Below, in pieces: positions 7,800-14,678 of a stretch of DNA of 14,678 nucleotides (position 1 is its first letter; every line of letters begins with the position of its first letter). The DNA lies in assembly GCA_022563655.1 (NCBI GenBank), contig JADFMW010000040.1, positions 1 to 14,678 of the forward strand, read 5' to 3'. The notes beneath the pieces were generated by a model. That model worked only from the letters and a program-made list of their open reading frames with translations. It had not been told where the DNA came from and ran no database searches. The DNA comes from Pseudomonadota bacterium (GTDB taxonomy: Bacteria; Pseudomonadota; Alphaproteobacteria; JAAXGF01). A program made the translations under genes and the position numbers.

Positions 7800-7916
7800 A
7801 TGGAAGCAATTTTCTCCGTTCTGATAGCGGCACTACTTGCTAGCGCGGTAGGCACAGTTGCGGTGTGGTTGGTTGACCGTTTCGGTTTACTCGGCCACCT
7901 GCGAGCCCACGCATAG
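7800..7916 (+). CDS. Hypothetical 38-residue membrane peptide
   Basis: ATG 7800 opens MEAIFSVLIAALLASAVG and continues through a hydrophobic stretch to a short basic tail (DRFGLLGHLRAHA). One membrane segment is predicted by eye. It starts two bases after the preceding frame ends, and the base composition is like that of its neighbour, so the two probably form one small cluster. No clear Shine-Dalgarno is seen, so translational coupling would be needed. It could be a chance frame. Confidence 0.35.
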   Translation: MEAIFSVLIAALLASAVGTVAVWLVDRFGLLGHLRAHA

Positions 7917-7947
7917 CGGTTCAGCAACTCGCGCATTCCTAGAGCGA

Positions 7948-7968
7948 GGGTGGGGAAAATACCCACCC
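7948..7968 (+). terminator. Hairpin after the small membrane ORFs
   Basis: GGGTGGG (7948-7954) pairs with CCCACCC (7962-7968) around an AT-rich seven-base loop (GAAAATA). CTTCTGGTT follows, only modestly T-rich. It lies about 30 bases past the 38-residue ORF and is a reasonable weak terminator. Confidence 0.4.
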
Positions 7969-7988
7969 CTTCTGGTTCCAGGCGGTTG

Positions 7989-8051
7989 GCATGCTCACTC
8001 GCGCATGGGCAACAGGCGCGCGATGAGCTGAAGCAGGTTCTCCCCGCCGCG
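7989..8051 (+). pseudogene. Diverged fragment of glcF (second CCG domain)
   Basis: The plus frame reads [18 protein letters not shown], against [18 protein letters not shown] in glcF at 7007-7060. By hand count 43 of 54 bases and 14 of 18 residues agree, and six of the eleven base changes are silent, so it evolved as coding DNA. The agreement falls away after base 8042, and nothing before 7989 resembles glcF. It shares the ACSLAHGQ wording of this glcF. It lies inside a 62-codon open frame (7950-8135) that I do not regard as a gene. Confidence 0.55.
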
Positions 8052-8058
8052 CCGCAGG

Positions 8059-8088
8059 CCGGGTCACGGCCTGTCATCCGGGTCACGG
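8059..8088. repeat. Two direct copies of CCGGGTCACGG
   Basis: The 11-base word occurs at 8059-8069 and 8078-8088, with starts 19 bases apart. The second copy also takes part in a hairpin (8078-8097). A binding-site pair or a remnant of duplication are both possible. Confidence 0.5.
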
Positions 8089-8097
8089 AGAACCCGG
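8078..8097. repeat. Small hairpin before the aminotransferase
   Basis: CCGGGT (8078-8083) pairs with ACCCGG (8092-8097) over an eight-base loop. There is no T-run after it. It lies about 100 bases upstream of the aminotransferase start. Confidence 0.35.
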
Positions 8098-8193
8098 AAG
8101 CGCCCCCGTTGCCCGCCCGACCCAAGAACCGATAAGTCGCCCTATTCGGCAGGCCGATTGAGTCGCCTCCGGGGGTTGTGCCATAAGTACGCC

Positions 8194-9366
8194 ATGCAGA
8201 TCGCCGAACGCTTCTCGCGGCTGGGCACCGAGACCGCCTTCGACGTGCTGGCGCGGGCCGGCGCGCTCGCCGCCCAGGGCCGCGACATCATCAACCTCGG
8301 CATCGGCCAGCCCGACTTCCCGACACCCGACAACATCGTCGAGGCCGGCCGCAAGGCGCTCGCCGACGGCCATCACGGCTATACCCCGGCGAACGGCATC
8401 GCGCCGCTCAGGGAGGCGGTCGCCGCCGACATCCTCGAGCGCCGCGGCGTCGAGGTCCATCCCGACCGCATCGTCGTCGTCCCCGGCGGCAAGGTGACGA
8501 TGTTCTTCGCCATCCTGATGTTCGGCGAGCCCGGGGCCGAGATCATGTACCCCAACCCGGGTTTTCCGATCTACGAATCGGTGATCCGCTTCGCGGGCGC
8601 CAAGCCGGTGGCGATCCCGCTCCACGAGGAGAGCGGATTCTCGTTCGCGGCCGACGAGGTGCTCGAGAAGATCACGCCGGCGACCCGGCTGATCATCGTC
8701 AACAGCCCGGCCAACCCGACCGGCGGCGTGGTCGCCAAGGCCGAGCTCGACCGCCTGGCCGCCGGCCTCGAGGCCCATCCCCAGGTCGCGGTCCTGAGCG
8801 ACGAAATCTACTCGCGGATGGTCTACGACGGCCTCGATCACGTCAGCCTGTTGGGCTACGAGTCGATCCGCGACCGCCTGATCCTGCTCGACGGCTGGTC
8901 GAAGACCTACGCCATGACCGGGTGGCGCATCGGCTACGCGGTATGGCCCGAGCCGTTGGTCGAGCACGCCACCCGGCTCGCGATCAACGACCACTCGTGC
9001 GTCAACGCGGCGACGCAGCACGCCGCCATCGAGGCGCTCACCGGCCCGCAGGACGCGGTCGAGCGCATGGTCGCCGCGTTCGACGAGCGCCGCCAGGTGA
9101 TCGTCGACGAGCTCAACGCCATCCCGGGCTTCCGCTGCGCCCGGCCGCTCGGCGCGTTCTATGCCTTCCCCAACATCACCGGCACCGGCCATGGCGCCCA
9201 GGCGCTGCAGGACCGGCTGCTCAACGAGGCCGGCGTGGCTGTGGTCGCGGGCACCAGCTTCGGCGCCCTCGGCGAGGGCTATATCCGCTTCTCCTACGCC
9301 AGCAGCACGGACAGCATCCGCGAGGCGATGCGGCGCATCCGCGGCTGCCTCGCCGCCGCTGCCTGA
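8194..9366 (+). CDS. Class I/II PLP-dependent aminotransferase (AspC-like)
   Basis: A 390-residue fold-type I aminotransferase, normal length for the family. Visible landmarks: INLGIGQPDFPTP near the N-terminus, HGYTPANGIAPLREAVA, NSPANPTGG (N170-G178), DEIYSRMVYDG (D203 and Y206 contacting the PLP ring), the Schiff-base lysine K237 in SKTYAMTGWR, and the substrate-carboxylate arginine R365 in IRFSYA. It transfers an amino group between an amino acid and a 2-oxo acid in the cytoplasm. The substrate cannot be fixed from sequence; aspartate, alanine or aromatic amino acids are possible. ATG 8194 is chosen although no good Shine-Dalgarno precedes it. An upstream TTG at 8158 is in frame but its extra residues are not family-like. 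It is not obviously cotranscribed with its neighbours. Confidence 0.9.
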   Translation: MQIAERFSRLGTETAFDVLARAGALAAQGRDIINLGIGQPDFPTPDNIVEAGRKALADGHHGYTPANGIAPLREAVAADILERRGVEVHPDRIVVVPGGKVTMFFAILMFGEPGAEIMYPNPGFPIYESVIRFAGAKPVAIPLHEESGFSFAADEVLEKITPATRLIIVNSPANPTGGVVAKAELDRLAAGLEAHPQVAVLSDEIYSRMVYDGLDHVSLLGYESIRDRLILLDGWSKTYAMTGWRIGYAVWPEPLVEHATRLAINDHSCVNAATQHAAIEALTGPQDAVERMVAAFDERRQVIVDELNAIPGFRCARPLGAFYAFPNITGTGHGAQALQDRLLNEAGVAVVAGTSFGALGEGYIRFSYASSTDSIREAMRRIRGCLAAAA

Positions 9367-9380
9367 GCCGGGCCGACGGA

Positions 9381-9421
9381 GTGCCTAATCGGTAGTCTCG
9401 GGCTGCACGGAATTTAGGCAC
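9381..9421. repeat. Perfect 8-bp inverted repeat with 25-base spacer
   Basis: GTGCCTAA (9381-9388) and TTAGGCAC (9414-9421) are exact reverse complements; their centres are 33 bases apart, close to three helical turns. The element is 15 bases past the aminotransferase stop and about 75 bases before the sigma-54-type promoter. It could be a hairpin ending the aminotransferase message or an upstream activator site. It does not match the NtrC consensus. Confidence 0.4.
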
Positions 9422-9493
9422 ATCGAGCGCGCCCCGGCCCGCCCGCATCGACCGGAACCGGGGATTCAGGCCGCGTTCGCGGCACTGGTGCGG

Positions 9494-9510
9494 TTGGCAC
9501 GCCGCATGCT
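9494..9510 (+). promoter_or_regulatory. Sigma-54 (RpoN) promoter of glnB-glnA
   Basis: TTGGCACG (9494-9501), four bases, then ATGCT (9506-9510). The invariant GG (9496-9497) and GC (9508-9509) have exactly ten bases between them, and the -24 element is a full match. Only the first T of TTGC differs. RpoN-dependent, NtrC-activated transcription of glnBA is well known in alphaproteobacteria, so site and context agree. Confidence 0.7.
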
Positions 9511-9516
9511 AGGTAA

Positions 9517-9915
<399 letters not shown>

Positions 9916-9983
9916 ATCGACCGCGAGGCGCCGCGACAGCATCGCCCGCAACGCACCCGTAGCACAAGAGGGGAGAGAAACGC

Positions 9984-11414
9984 ATGGCACTCGCTTGCAA
10001 GACGCCCGACGACGTGATGGCGGCGATCAAGGAACACAACGTCCGGATCGTCGACGTTCGATTCACCGACCTGCCCGGAGTCTGGCAGCACTTTTCGCTC
10101 CCGGCGGTTGCTTTCGACGTCGATTTCTTTGACGACGGCATCGGCTTCGACGGCTCGTCGATCCGCGGCTTCCAGTCCATCGAGGAGAGCGACATGCTGG
10201 TCGTTCCCGACGCCACGACCGCGTTCCTCGATCCCTTCACCGAGCACCCGACGATGGTGCTCATCTGCAGCGTGCGCGACCCGATAACCGGTCAGGCGTA
10301 TAGCCGGGACTCCCGCAATATCGCGCAGAAGGCGGAGAGCTACCTCAAGAGCAGCGGCCTCGCCGACGTCAGCTACTGGGGGCCCGAGGCCGAGTTTTTC
10401 GTGTTCAACGACATCCGCTACGGCCAGGGGACCAACTACGGCTTCTACCAGATCGATTCGGTGGAGGGCGCCTGGAACACGGGCGAGGAGGAAGAGCCCA
10501 ACCTGGGCCACAAGCCGCGTCCCAAGGAAGGCTACTTCCCGGTGCCGCCGACCGACAGCATGCAGGACATGCGCAGCGAAATGGTGCTGACCATGATCGA
10601 GGCCGGCGTCGACATCGAGGTCCACCACCACGAGGTCGCCACCGCCGGCCAGGCCGAGATCGACATGCGCTACGACAGCCTGACGCGCATGGGCGACAAC
10701 CTGATGATGTACAAGTACATCGTCAAGAACGTCGCGACCCAGCACGGCATGACGGCGACCTTCATGCCCAAGCCGCTGTTCGACGACAACGGCTCGGGCA
10801 TGCACGTCCACTCGAGCCTGTGGAAGGGCGGCACCAACCTGTTCTTCAGCGAGAGCCACTACGCCGGCTTGAGCGAGGCCGGGCTGTTCTATATCGGCGG
10901 CCTGCTCAAGCACGCGCCGGCGCTGCTCGCCTTTTGCGCGCCGACCGTCAATTCGTACCGGCGCCTGGTGCCGGGCTACGAGGCGCCGATCAATCTCGCG
11001 TATTCGCAGCGCAACCGCTCGGCGTGCTGCCGGATTCCCATGTATTCGTCGAACCCGGCGGCAAAGCGCGTCGAGTTCCGCACGCCCGATCCGTCGGCCA
11101 ACGGATATCTCGCCTTTGCCGCGATATTGATGGCCGGCCTCGACGGCATCGAAAACCGGACCCATCCGGGCGAGCCGCTCGACAAGAACATCTACGATCT
11201 GCCGCCCGAGGAGGCGGCCAAGGTCGCGTCCATGCCGGGCTCGCTTGGCGAGTCGCTCGATGCGCTCGAGCAGGACCATGAGTTCCTGCTCAAGGGCGAC
11301 GTGTTTACGCCCGACGTGATCGACGTCTGGCTGCGCTACAAGCGCGAGAACGAGGTCGACCAGGTGCGCCTGCGTCCGCACCCGCACGAGTTCTACCTCT
11401 ACTACGATATCTAG
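9984..11414 (+). CDS. glnA: Glutamine synthetase type I
   Basis: A 476-residue GSI that makes glutamine from glutamate, ammonium and ATP as a dodecamer in the cytoplasm. Motifs present: [19 protein letters not shown] (both metal Glu), [13 protein letters not shown] (E217 and E225), [37 protein letters not shown] and [10 protein letters not shown]. The adenylylation tyrosine is Y404 in [10 protein letters not shown], so it is of the GlnE-controlled kind. GGGGAGAG directly precedes ATG 9984. It probably shares the sigma-54 promoter with glnB. Its wording ([26 protein letters not shown]) resembles cyanobacterial and actinobacterial GSI more than E. coli GlnA, and it differs clearly from the second copy downstream. 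Confidence 0.95.
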   Translation: MALACKTPDDVMAAIKEHNVRIVDVRFTDLPGVWQHFSLPAVAFDVDFFDDGIGFDGSSIRGFQSIEESDMLVVPDATTAFLDPFTEHPTMVLICSVRDPITGQAYSRDSRNIAQKAESYLKSSGLADVSYWGPEAEFFVFNDIRYGQGTNYGFYQIDSVEGAWNTGEEEEPNLGHKPRPKEGYFPVPPTDSMQDMRSEMVLTMIEAGVDIEVHHHEVATAGQAEIDMRYDSLTRMGDNLMMYKYIVKNVATQHGMTATFMPKPLFDDNGSGMHVHSSLWKGGTNLFFSESHYAGLSEAGLFYIGGLLKHAPALLAFCAPTVNSYRRLVPGYEAPINLAYSQRNRSACCRIPMYSSNPAAKRVEFRTPDPSANGYLAFAAILMAGLDGIENRTHPGEPLDKNIYDLPPEEAAKVASMPGSLGESLDALEQDHEFLLKGDVFTPDVIDVWLRYKRENEVDQVRLRPHPHEFYLYYDI

Positions 11415-11420
11415 CGATAT

Positions 11421-11454
11421 CCAGGCCGCCGTCGGGCCGGTCGGCGGCGCCTGG
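11421..11454. repeat. Imperfect inverted repeat after glnA
   Basis: CCAGGC-CGCCG pairs with CGGCG-GC-GCCTGG (two-base bulge) around a ten-base loop, beginning seven bases after the glnA stop. With the next hairpin it makes a double structure in the gap between the two glutamine synthetase genes. Confidence 0.45.
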
Positions 11455-11467
11455 TGGGGTACGCGAT

Positions 11468-11498
11468 CGTGGGGGACGCCCGGGGGGCGTCCCCCACG
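11468..11498 (+). terminator. Perfect 14-pair GC hairpin between the two glutamine synthetase genes
   Basis: CGTGGGGGACGCCC pairs without mismatch with GGGCGTCCCCCACG around a GGG loop. Only TTGTCATG follows, so the U-tract is poor. It probably terminates or strongly attenuates the glnBA message, or protects its 3' end, so that the second gene is set at a different level. Confidence 0.65.
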
Positions 11499-11528
11499 TT
11501 GTCATGTGGGCGCACTCCATGCGATAAA
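11499..11528 (+). promoter_or_regulatory. Possible promoter for the second glutamine synthetase gene
   Basis: TTGTCA (11499-11504), 18 bases, then GATAAA (11523-11528): five of six and four of six matches to the sigma-70 hexamers. GCGATAAA is repeated ten bases or so further on. The site overlaps the foot of the preceding hairpin, so the call is tentative. Confidence 0.3.
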
Positions 11529-11601
11529 TGCGAGCGATAAACGGGGCGGCGCTCGCGCGCACGGTCCCACGGTCGACTCGGTCAACACGAAAGATCAGCT
11601 C

Positions 11602-13011
11602 ATGTCCGACGCCAAGGCTGTGCTCAAGACGATCAAGGAGCAGGACGTGAAATACGTCGATTTCCGCTTCACCGACCCGCGCGGCAAGTGGCAGCACCTG
11701 GCCCAGCCGGCGCACACCGTCGACGAGCGGACGTTCGCGGACGGCGTCATGTTCGACGGCTCGTCGATCGCCGGCTGGAAGGAGGTCGAAGAGTCCGACA
11801 TGACCCTGATACCCGACCCGGCGAGCGCCGCGCTCGACCCGTTTGCGGCGCAGACCTCGCTGATCCTGTTCTGCGACGTGGTCGAGGCGAGCACCGGAGA
11901 GGGCTACGCGCGCGACCCGCGCTCGACGGCGCGCCGCGCCGAGGCCTATCTGGCGCACAGCGGCGTCGGCGACGACGCCCGGTTCGGTATCGAGCTCGAA
12001 TTCTTCGTGTTCGACGACGTGCGTTTCGAGGTTTCGGCGAGCAATACGTTTTACGCCATCGAGGCCGAGGAGGGCCCCTCGACCAGCGGCAAGGAGTACC
12101 CCGAGGGCAACTACGGCCATCGGCCGCTGGCCAAGGGCGGCTACTTCGCGGTGCCGCCGCTCGATTCCTCGGCCGATATGCGCGCCGAGATGCTCACCGT
12201 GATGGGCGAGATGGGGGTCGAGACCGACAAGCACCACCACCACGTGGCGCCGGCGCAATGCGAGATCGGCCTCAAGGGGGCGCAGGCGCTGCGCGCCGCC
12301 GACGCCGTGCAGCTGTGCAAGTACGTGGTGCACAACGTCGCCCATTCCTACGGCAAGACGGCGACCTTCATGCCCAAGCCGGTGCTCGACGACAACGGCT
12401 CGGGCATGCACGTCCACCAGTCGATCTGGAAGGGCGGCAAGCCGCTGTTCGCCGGCGGCGGTTACGCCGACCTCTCGGACCTCGCGCTCTATTACATCGG
12501 CGGCGTCATCAAGCACGCCAAGGCGATCAGCGCCTTCGCCAACCCCACGACGAACAGCTACAAGCGCCTGATCCCCGGCTTCGAGGCGCCGGTGCTGTTG
12601 GCGTACTCGGCGCGCAACCGTTCGGCGGCGTGCCGCATCCCGCACGCCGCGAGGCCCGAGGGCAAGCGCGTCGAGGTGCGCTTTCCCGACCCCGCGGCCA
12701 ACCCTTACCTGGCCTTCGCGGCGATGCTGATGGCCGGGCTCGACGGCATCGAGAACAAGATCCACCCGGGCGATCCGATGGACAAGAACCTCTACGACCT
12801 GCCGCCCGAGGAGATCAAGGACCTGCCGGCGGTGTGCGGCAGCCTGCGCGAGGCGCTGCTGGCGCTCGACGCCGACCGCGACTTCCTCAAGCAGGGCGAC
12901 GCCTTCTCCGACGACCTGATCGACGGCTACATCATGCTCAAGTGGGAAGAAGTGAGCATGGTCGAGTCCACGCCCCACCCGGCCGAGTTCAAGCTCTATT
13001 ACAGCGTCTAG
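11602..13011 (+). CDS. Second glutamine synthetase type I, altered metal-site motif
   Basis: A 469-residue GSI, the same length as E. coli GlnA. It keeps [18 protein letters not shown], the two Glu of [61 protein letters not shown] and the adenylylation site Y398 in [10 protein letters not shown]. The odd feature is [12 protein letters not shown] (K210-E221). The residue aligned with the metal ligand Glu of HHHE (E212 in Salmonella, E189 in Bacillus) is H214, while the second Glu (E221) stays, with Bacillus-type seven-residue spacing. ATG 11602 is chosen because the extra upstream residues from 11506 are unlike any GSI. The Shine-Dalgarno is weak. Glutamine synthesis is likely but not certain; a different amine substrate is possible. 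It is followed by the DUF1326 gene after 58 bases. Confidence 0.88.
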   Translation: MSDAKAVLKTIKEQDVKYVDFRFTDPRGKWQHLAQPAHTVDERTFADGVMFDGSSIAGWKEVEESDMTLIPDPASAALDPFAAQTSLILFCDVVEASTGEGYARDPRSTARRAEAYLAHSGVGDDARFGIELEFFVFDDVRFEVSASNTFYAIEAEEGPSTSGKEYPEGNYGHRPLAKGGYFAVPPLDSSADMRAEMLTVMGEMGVETDKHHHHVAPAQCEIGLKGAQALRAADAVQLCKYVVHNVAHSYGKTATFMPKPVLDDNGSGMHVHQSIWKGGKPLFAGGGYADLSDLALYYIGGVIKHAKAISAFANPTTNSYKRLIPGFEAPVLLAYSARNRSAACRIPHAARPEGKRVEVRFPDPAANPYLAFAAMLMAGLDGIENKIHPGDPMDKNLYDLPPEEIKDLPAVCGSLREALLALDADRDFLKQGDAFSDDLIDGYIMLKWEEVSMVESTPHPAEFKLYYSV

Positions 13012-13069
13012 GCGGCCGGCCTTTCGCTCTCACCGATCATCGCAAGGGGCAATTTGGAGAGAAGTAGCA

Positions 13070-13699
13070 ATGGCACACGTAAACTGGAGCATGAAGGGAA
13101 AGCACCTCAAGAACTGCAATTGCGCCTTCGGTTGTCCGTGCGATTTCAACGCCAGGCCCACGTACGGCCCTTGCGAGGGCATGGTGGGCATGGAAATCGA
13201 CGAGGGGCATTTCGGCGATGTCAAGCTGGACGGATTGCGCTGGGCCGCCACCTACCATTGGCCGGGCCCCTTGCACGAGGGCAACGGCACGATCCAAGCG
13301 ATCGTCGATGAACGCGCCGACGAGCGCCAACGGGAAGCGTTGCTGACGATCCTTTCCGGGCAGGAGCAGGTCGAGGGCACGTTCTTCCAGATCATCAGCA
13401 TGATCGTGAATACGGTACTCACGCCGCAATTCCTGCCCATCGACTTCGAGTTCGATCTCGATGGCCGCACCGCGCGCGTGGCCGTGCCGGGGGTCTTCGA
13501 GACGACGTCGGAGCCGATCAAGAATCCCGTGACCGGGGCGCCGCACCGCATTCGCGTCGCCATTCCCGATGGCTTCGAGTACCGCGAGGCCGAGATCGCC
13601 AGCGCAACGATCAAGAGTACCGGCGCCATCAAGTTCGACAGCGCCGGGTGCCATAGTTCGCTCGCCGACGTAACGTTCACGCAGAACGGAGTGGTTTAG
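13070..13699 (+). CDS. DUF1326 domain-containing protein
   Basis: A 209-residue protein of unknown biochemical role. The N-terminal signature is cysteine-rich: C16xC18xxxC22xC24 in NCNCAFGCPCDF, with C35 in GPCEG, suggesting a metal or redox site. C196 or so (SAGCHSS) near the C-terminus is another candidate ligand. The remainder looks like a soluble beta-rich domain. No signal peptide is seen. GGAGAG (13056-13061) lies eight bases before ATG 13070. A DUF2182 membrane protein follows 38 bases later, and these two families are commonly neighbours, so they likely work together. The last codons and stop lie in a perfect 15-base tandem duplication. Confidence 0.88.
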   Translation: MAHVNWSMKGKHLKNCNCAFGCPCDFNARPTYGPCEGMVGMEIDEGHFGDVKLDGLRWAATYHWPGPLHEGNGTIQAIVDERADERQREALLTILSGQEQVEGTFFQIISMIVNTVLTPQFLPIDFEFDLDGRTARVAVPGVFETTSEPIKNPVTGAPHRIRVAIPDGFEYREAEIASATIKSTGAIKFDSAGCHSSLADVTFTQNGVV

Positions 13700-13717
13700 G
13701 CCGGAGTGGTTTAGGCC
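13688..13717. repeat. Perfect tandem duplication of 15 bases across a stop codon
   Basis: GGAGTGGTTTAGGCC occurs at 13688-13702 and again at 13703-13717 with no mismatch. The first copy encodes the last residues (GVV) and TAG stop of the DUF1326 gene; the second is untranslated. Exact identity implies a recent replication-slippage event. Confidence 0.9.
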
Positions 13718-13737
13718 GCCCCGTCGCGGGCCACGCG

Positions 13738-14514
13738 ATGACAGCCACCGGACCCTCGACGCTCGAAACCATTCTCAAACGCGACCGGATCATCGTGTTG
13801 TCCGGTGTCGTTGGCGCGGCGGCGCTCGCCTGGGTCTATCTTGCCGTCGTGGCCGCCGGCATGGGCGACGCGGAGGCGATGGCGCGGATACGGCCCTGGG
13901 GCGCCGTCGACTTCGCGCTGATGTTCCTGATGTGGGCGGTGATGATGGTCGGCATGATGCTGCCCAGCGCCGCGCCCATGATCCTGTTGTTCGCCGCCAT
14001 CAGCCGCAAGCAGCGCGAGCAGGGCGGGCCGTTCGTGCCGACCGGCGCGTTCGGCGCCGGATACGTCATCGCCTGGACCGGCTTCAGCGTGCTCGCGACC
14101 GCCCTGCAATGGGCGCTCGAACAGGTGGCGCTGATGTCGCCGATGATGGTGAGCGCCAGCCCCGTGGTCGGCGGCCTGGTGCTCGTCGCGGCGGGCGTCT
14201 ACCAGTGGACGCCGCTCAAGCACGCGTGTCTGAAGCGCTGCCGGTCGCCGTTCGAATTCATCAGCAGGCGATGGCGGCGGGGCGCCGCCGGCGCCCTCGC
14301 CATGGGCCTCGAGCATGGCGCCTTTTGCGTCGGCTGCTGCTGGGTCCTGATGGGCCTTCTGTTCGTCGGCGGCGTGATGAATCTGTTGTGGGTCGCGGCG
14401 ATTGCCTTCTTCGTGCTGATCGAAAAGGCGGCGCCGTTCGGGGCCCTGGCCGGGCGCGCAAGCGGCCTTATTCTGATCTTCGCGGGTCTGTTCGTGATCG
14501 TCCGGAGCGGGTGA
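13738..14514 (+). CDS. DUF2182 predicted metal-binding integral membrane protein
   Basis: A 258-residue membrane protein with about six to seven hydrophobic segments, near residues 18-41, 57-85, 102-125, 140-156, 190-212, 214-228 and 241-255. Family-like signatures are MFLMWAVMMVGMMLPSAAPM (Met-rich, 62-81), YQWTPLKHACLKRC (C164, C168) and GAFCVGCCWVLM (C197, C200, C201). The Met and Cys residues suggest metal handling, which is only a family-level prediction. ATG 13738 gives a normal length, but no clear Shine-Dalgarno precedes it. It lies 38 bases behind the DUF1326 gene and is probably cotranscribed. It converges on the gene at the right edge with 15 bases between stops. Confidence 0.87.
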   Translation: MTATGPSTLETILKRDRIIVLSGVVGAAALAWVYLAVVAAGMGDAEAMARIRPWGAVDFALMFLMWAVMMVGMMLPSAAPMILLFAAISRKQREQGGPFVPTGAFGAGYVIAWTGFSVLATALQWALEQVALMSPMMVSASPVVGGLVLVAAGVYQWTPLKHACLKRCRSPFEFISRRWRRGAAGALAMGLEHGAFCVGCCWVLMGLLFVGGVMNLLWVAAIAFFVLIEKAAPFGALAGRASGLILIFAGLFVIVRSG

Positions 14515-14516
14515 TC

Positions 14517-14545
14517 CGCCCGCGCCGCCCTATTCGCCGCGGGCG
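14517..14545. terminator. Inverted repeat at convergent gene ends
   Basis: CGCCCGCG (14517-14524) and CGCGGGCG (14538-14545) are exact reverse complements around a 13-base loop. The element spans the gap between two convergent stops and part of the minus-strand gene. It could act as a bidirectional terminator, but there is no T-tract. Confidence 0.3.
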
Positions 14546-14678
14546 ACGAGGCGCTCGTAAGCCGGCAGGGTCAGGAACTCGACGAACTTGGGCGCCAGGA
14601 TCATGTCCCGGAACAGCCCGACCGCCTCGTCGAAGCGGCCCGCCTCGAAGCGCTCTTCGCCGACCTCGCCGCGAACCT
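14530..14678 (-). CDS. C-terminal end of a probable malate synthase (partial)
   Basis: The minus strand is open from the window edge to TAG 14532-14530. The last 48 residues include FDEAVGLFRDMILAPKFVEF followed by LTLPAYERLVARGE. The FxxFLTLPAYExL ending is what I associate with the C-terminus of malate synthase A, which condenses glyoxylate with acetyl-CoA to malate. This fits the glycolate oxidase operon to the left, whose product is glyoxylate. Only the tail is visible, with no active-site residue, so the name rests on one short motif and on context. Codon use is GC-rich like the chromosome. Confidence 0.5.
   Translation of the reverse strand, partial: VRGEVGEERFEAGRFDEAVGLFRDMILAPKFVEFLTLPAYERLVARGE

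Noticed and set aside
9482..9491. GCAC-TG-GTGC as an NtrC site
   Set aside because: NtrC half-sites need about seven bases between them; here there are two, and the site is too close to the -24 element.
11509..11522. Sigma-54 promoter before the second glutamine synthetase (GG-N10-GC)
   Set aside because: Spacing fits, but the -24 element reads GGGCGCA rather than TGGCACG, so chance is likely.
11506..11601. N-terminal extension of the second glutamine synthetase
   Set aside because: These 32 residues have no counterpart in GSI proteins. ATG 11602 gives the standard length.

Overview
The window looks like a GC-rich alphaproteobacterial chromosome. The pointers are a glnB-glnA pair behind a sigma-54-type promoter, a 41-residue bL36 ending in [11 protein letters not shown], a glcDEF glycolate oxidase operon and strong GC bias at third codon positions. 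No genus can be named from the sequence alone.

Layout: (1) 1-2900 is an accessory patch: the tail of an unidentified gene, an AT-rich DUF4238 gene (155-1147), a HigB/HigA toxin-antitoxin pair on the minus strand (1220-1806), two hairpins, and a minus-strand pentapeptide-repeat gene (2122-2750). The signal peptide of that gene is separated from its repeat domain by a one-base frameshift. Three ~27-bp tandem repeats close the patch (2809-2890). (2) 3018-3143 is rpmJ, only 41 codons long. (3) 3282-7348 is glcD-glcE-glcF behind a recognisable promoter. (4) 7349-8193 is a lower-GC scar. It holds a four-helix membrane protein gene split by an in-frame TAA, a 38-codon hydrophobic ORF, hairpins and a 54-63 bp diverged copy of part of glcF. 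(5) 8194-9366 is a class I aminotransferase. (6) 9494-13011 is the nitrogen block: a sigma-54-type promoter, glnB (PII), glnA, a strong hairpin, and a second, different GSI-type glutamine synthetase. (7) 13070-14514 is a DUF1326 and DUF2182 pair. (8) The minus-strand end of a probable malate synthase enters from the right edge (14530-14678).

Two metabolic themes are visible. GlcDEF oxidises glycolate to glyoxylate, and a malate synthase would condense glyoxylate with acetyl-CoA, so both edges of the central block fit C2 assimilation. PII and the adenylylatable glutamine synthetases fit nitrogen-regulated ammonium assimilation.

The most unusual points are: the second glutamine synthetase, in which a metal-binding Glu of the HHHE motif reads as His; the position of that gene just ahead of a DUF1326/DUF2182 pair; the glcF fragment about 1 kb downstream of glcF; and two broken reading frames (pentapeptide protein and membrane protein) that can be reconstructed by a single-base change. 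No CRISPR array, rRNA, tRNA or complete insertion sequence was seen.
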